Shown here: positions 63,787 through 64,000 of the stretch, in pieces
Layout: each line of letters starts with the position of its first letter
Numbering within the stretch: the stretch's first letter is position 1
Translations under genes and position numbers: made by a program
Notes under the pieces: generated by a model
What the model was told of the DNA's origin: nothing
Database searches by the model: none
The model's input: only the letters and a program-made list of their open reading frames with translations
NCBI RefSeq assembly: GCF_902497555.1
Contig: NZ_CABVGP010000001.1
Location: forward strand, 2,708,501-2,772,500
Length of the DNA: 64,000 nucleotides
Origin: Amycolatopsis camponoti
Lineage (GTDB): Bacteria; Actinomycetota; Actinomycetes; Mycobacteriales; Pseudonocardiaceae
Direction of reading: 5' to 3'

Positions 63787-64000
63787 ATGCGTGCCTTCCT
63801 GCTCGTCGTCCTGGTGGGTCTCGTCTTCGGTTCGCTCACGGCGGCGGTCTGGCTTCGTCCCGCGAAAGCGCCGGCCACGGCGGGAAAACCCGTCTCCCAC
63901 CCACCGTCGCCGCCGGGCTTCCCGGCCACCCGGGCGGCCCTGCCGGGTCCGGACGGCGGCAAGGTGGCCGTCGAGATCCGGGGCGAGCTGTCCTGGGCGT
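63787..64000 (+). CDS. secreted or membrane-anchored protein, N-terminal part
   Basis: The ATG at 63787 has AGGAG in front and the frame stays open to the window edge (71 complete codons). It encodes a hydrophobic helix (FLLVVLVGLVFGSLTAAVWL) followed by a Pro/Ala-rich linker and the start of a beta-rich domain (KVAVEIRGELSWA). It is an exported or anchored protein of unknown function, cut by the end of the window. Confidence 0.65.
   Translation, partial: MRAFLLVVLVGLVFGSLTAAVWLRPAKAPATAGKPVSHPPSPPGFPATRAALPGPDGGKVAVEIRGELSWA

Overview
The window is very GC-rich, uses many GTG starts, and has tightly overlapping genes (ATGA/GTGA junctions), TetR/PadR/ECF regulators, an LprG-type lipoprotein with a P55-type exporter, and an actinobacterial cytochrome b. 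This points to a high-GC actinomycete, most likely Pseudonocardiales (Amycolatopsis-like). That placement is inferred from gene content only.

Left flank (1-18.2 kb): the end of a DUF2236/MpaB-type oxygenase gene, a secreted trypsin-like protease, an RsbW-like ATPase, and a MerR regulator with a cobalamin-binding domain (CarH/LitR type). Next come a DUF3099/membrane protein/cytochrome b (qcrB-like) operon facing a TIGR01777-TspO-SDR operon. The DNA between these two operons carries four GCAT-like motifs spaced one helical turn apart, a candidate operator for the MerR-B12 protein. A minus-strand block then encodes a two-component system, a ferric-reductase-like flavocytochrome, an FMN-binding protein, ApbE and a DUF2231 membrane protein, which together look like an extracytoplasmic electron-transfer module. 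A TetR/quinone-reductase pair and an lprG-P55 operon follow. The P55 transporter gene carries a frameshift. A decayed gene remnant lies beside the next region.

Centre (18.1-53.5 kb): a contractile injection system (eCIS) locus. The structural operon (19.4-39.3 kb) encodes sheath, tube, a gp26-like Cys4 protein, a Pro/Ala-rich linker protein, a DUF4255 cap, an AAA+ ATPase, a CIS-tube hub and separate LysM protein, a hub (gpD-like) and separate spike (gp5-like), a PAAR-like tip, gp25, baseplate J, a tail protein I fused to a beta-propeller-like region, a DUF6519 fibre-like protein and a large VWA (MIDAS) protein. A 16-bp hairpin separates this from a DUF4157 candidate cargo with an unrecognised C-terminal domain. 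A 4.6-kb metabolic insert (TetR, flavin monooxygenase-like, NAD-binding protein, IMPase-like, methyltransferase) follows. A second eCIS-associated operon (45.6-53.1 kb) then encodes six large proteins, one with an HETGH zinc-protease motif and two sharing an N-terminal SPFA motif. LuxR-type genes bracket the locus, and an identical 20-bp tandem element lies upstream of both. No integrase, capsid, terminase, portal or T6SS membrane-complex gene is present.

Right flank (53.5-64 kb): VOC protein, secreted esterase, amidase, an ECF41/SigJ-type sigma factor with a FAD oxidoreductase gene interrupted by one in-frame TAG, a DrrAB-type ABC transporter divergent from PadR and two DUF1048 proteins, an ECF sigma/membrane-protein pair, and a truncated secreted-protein gene at the window edge.
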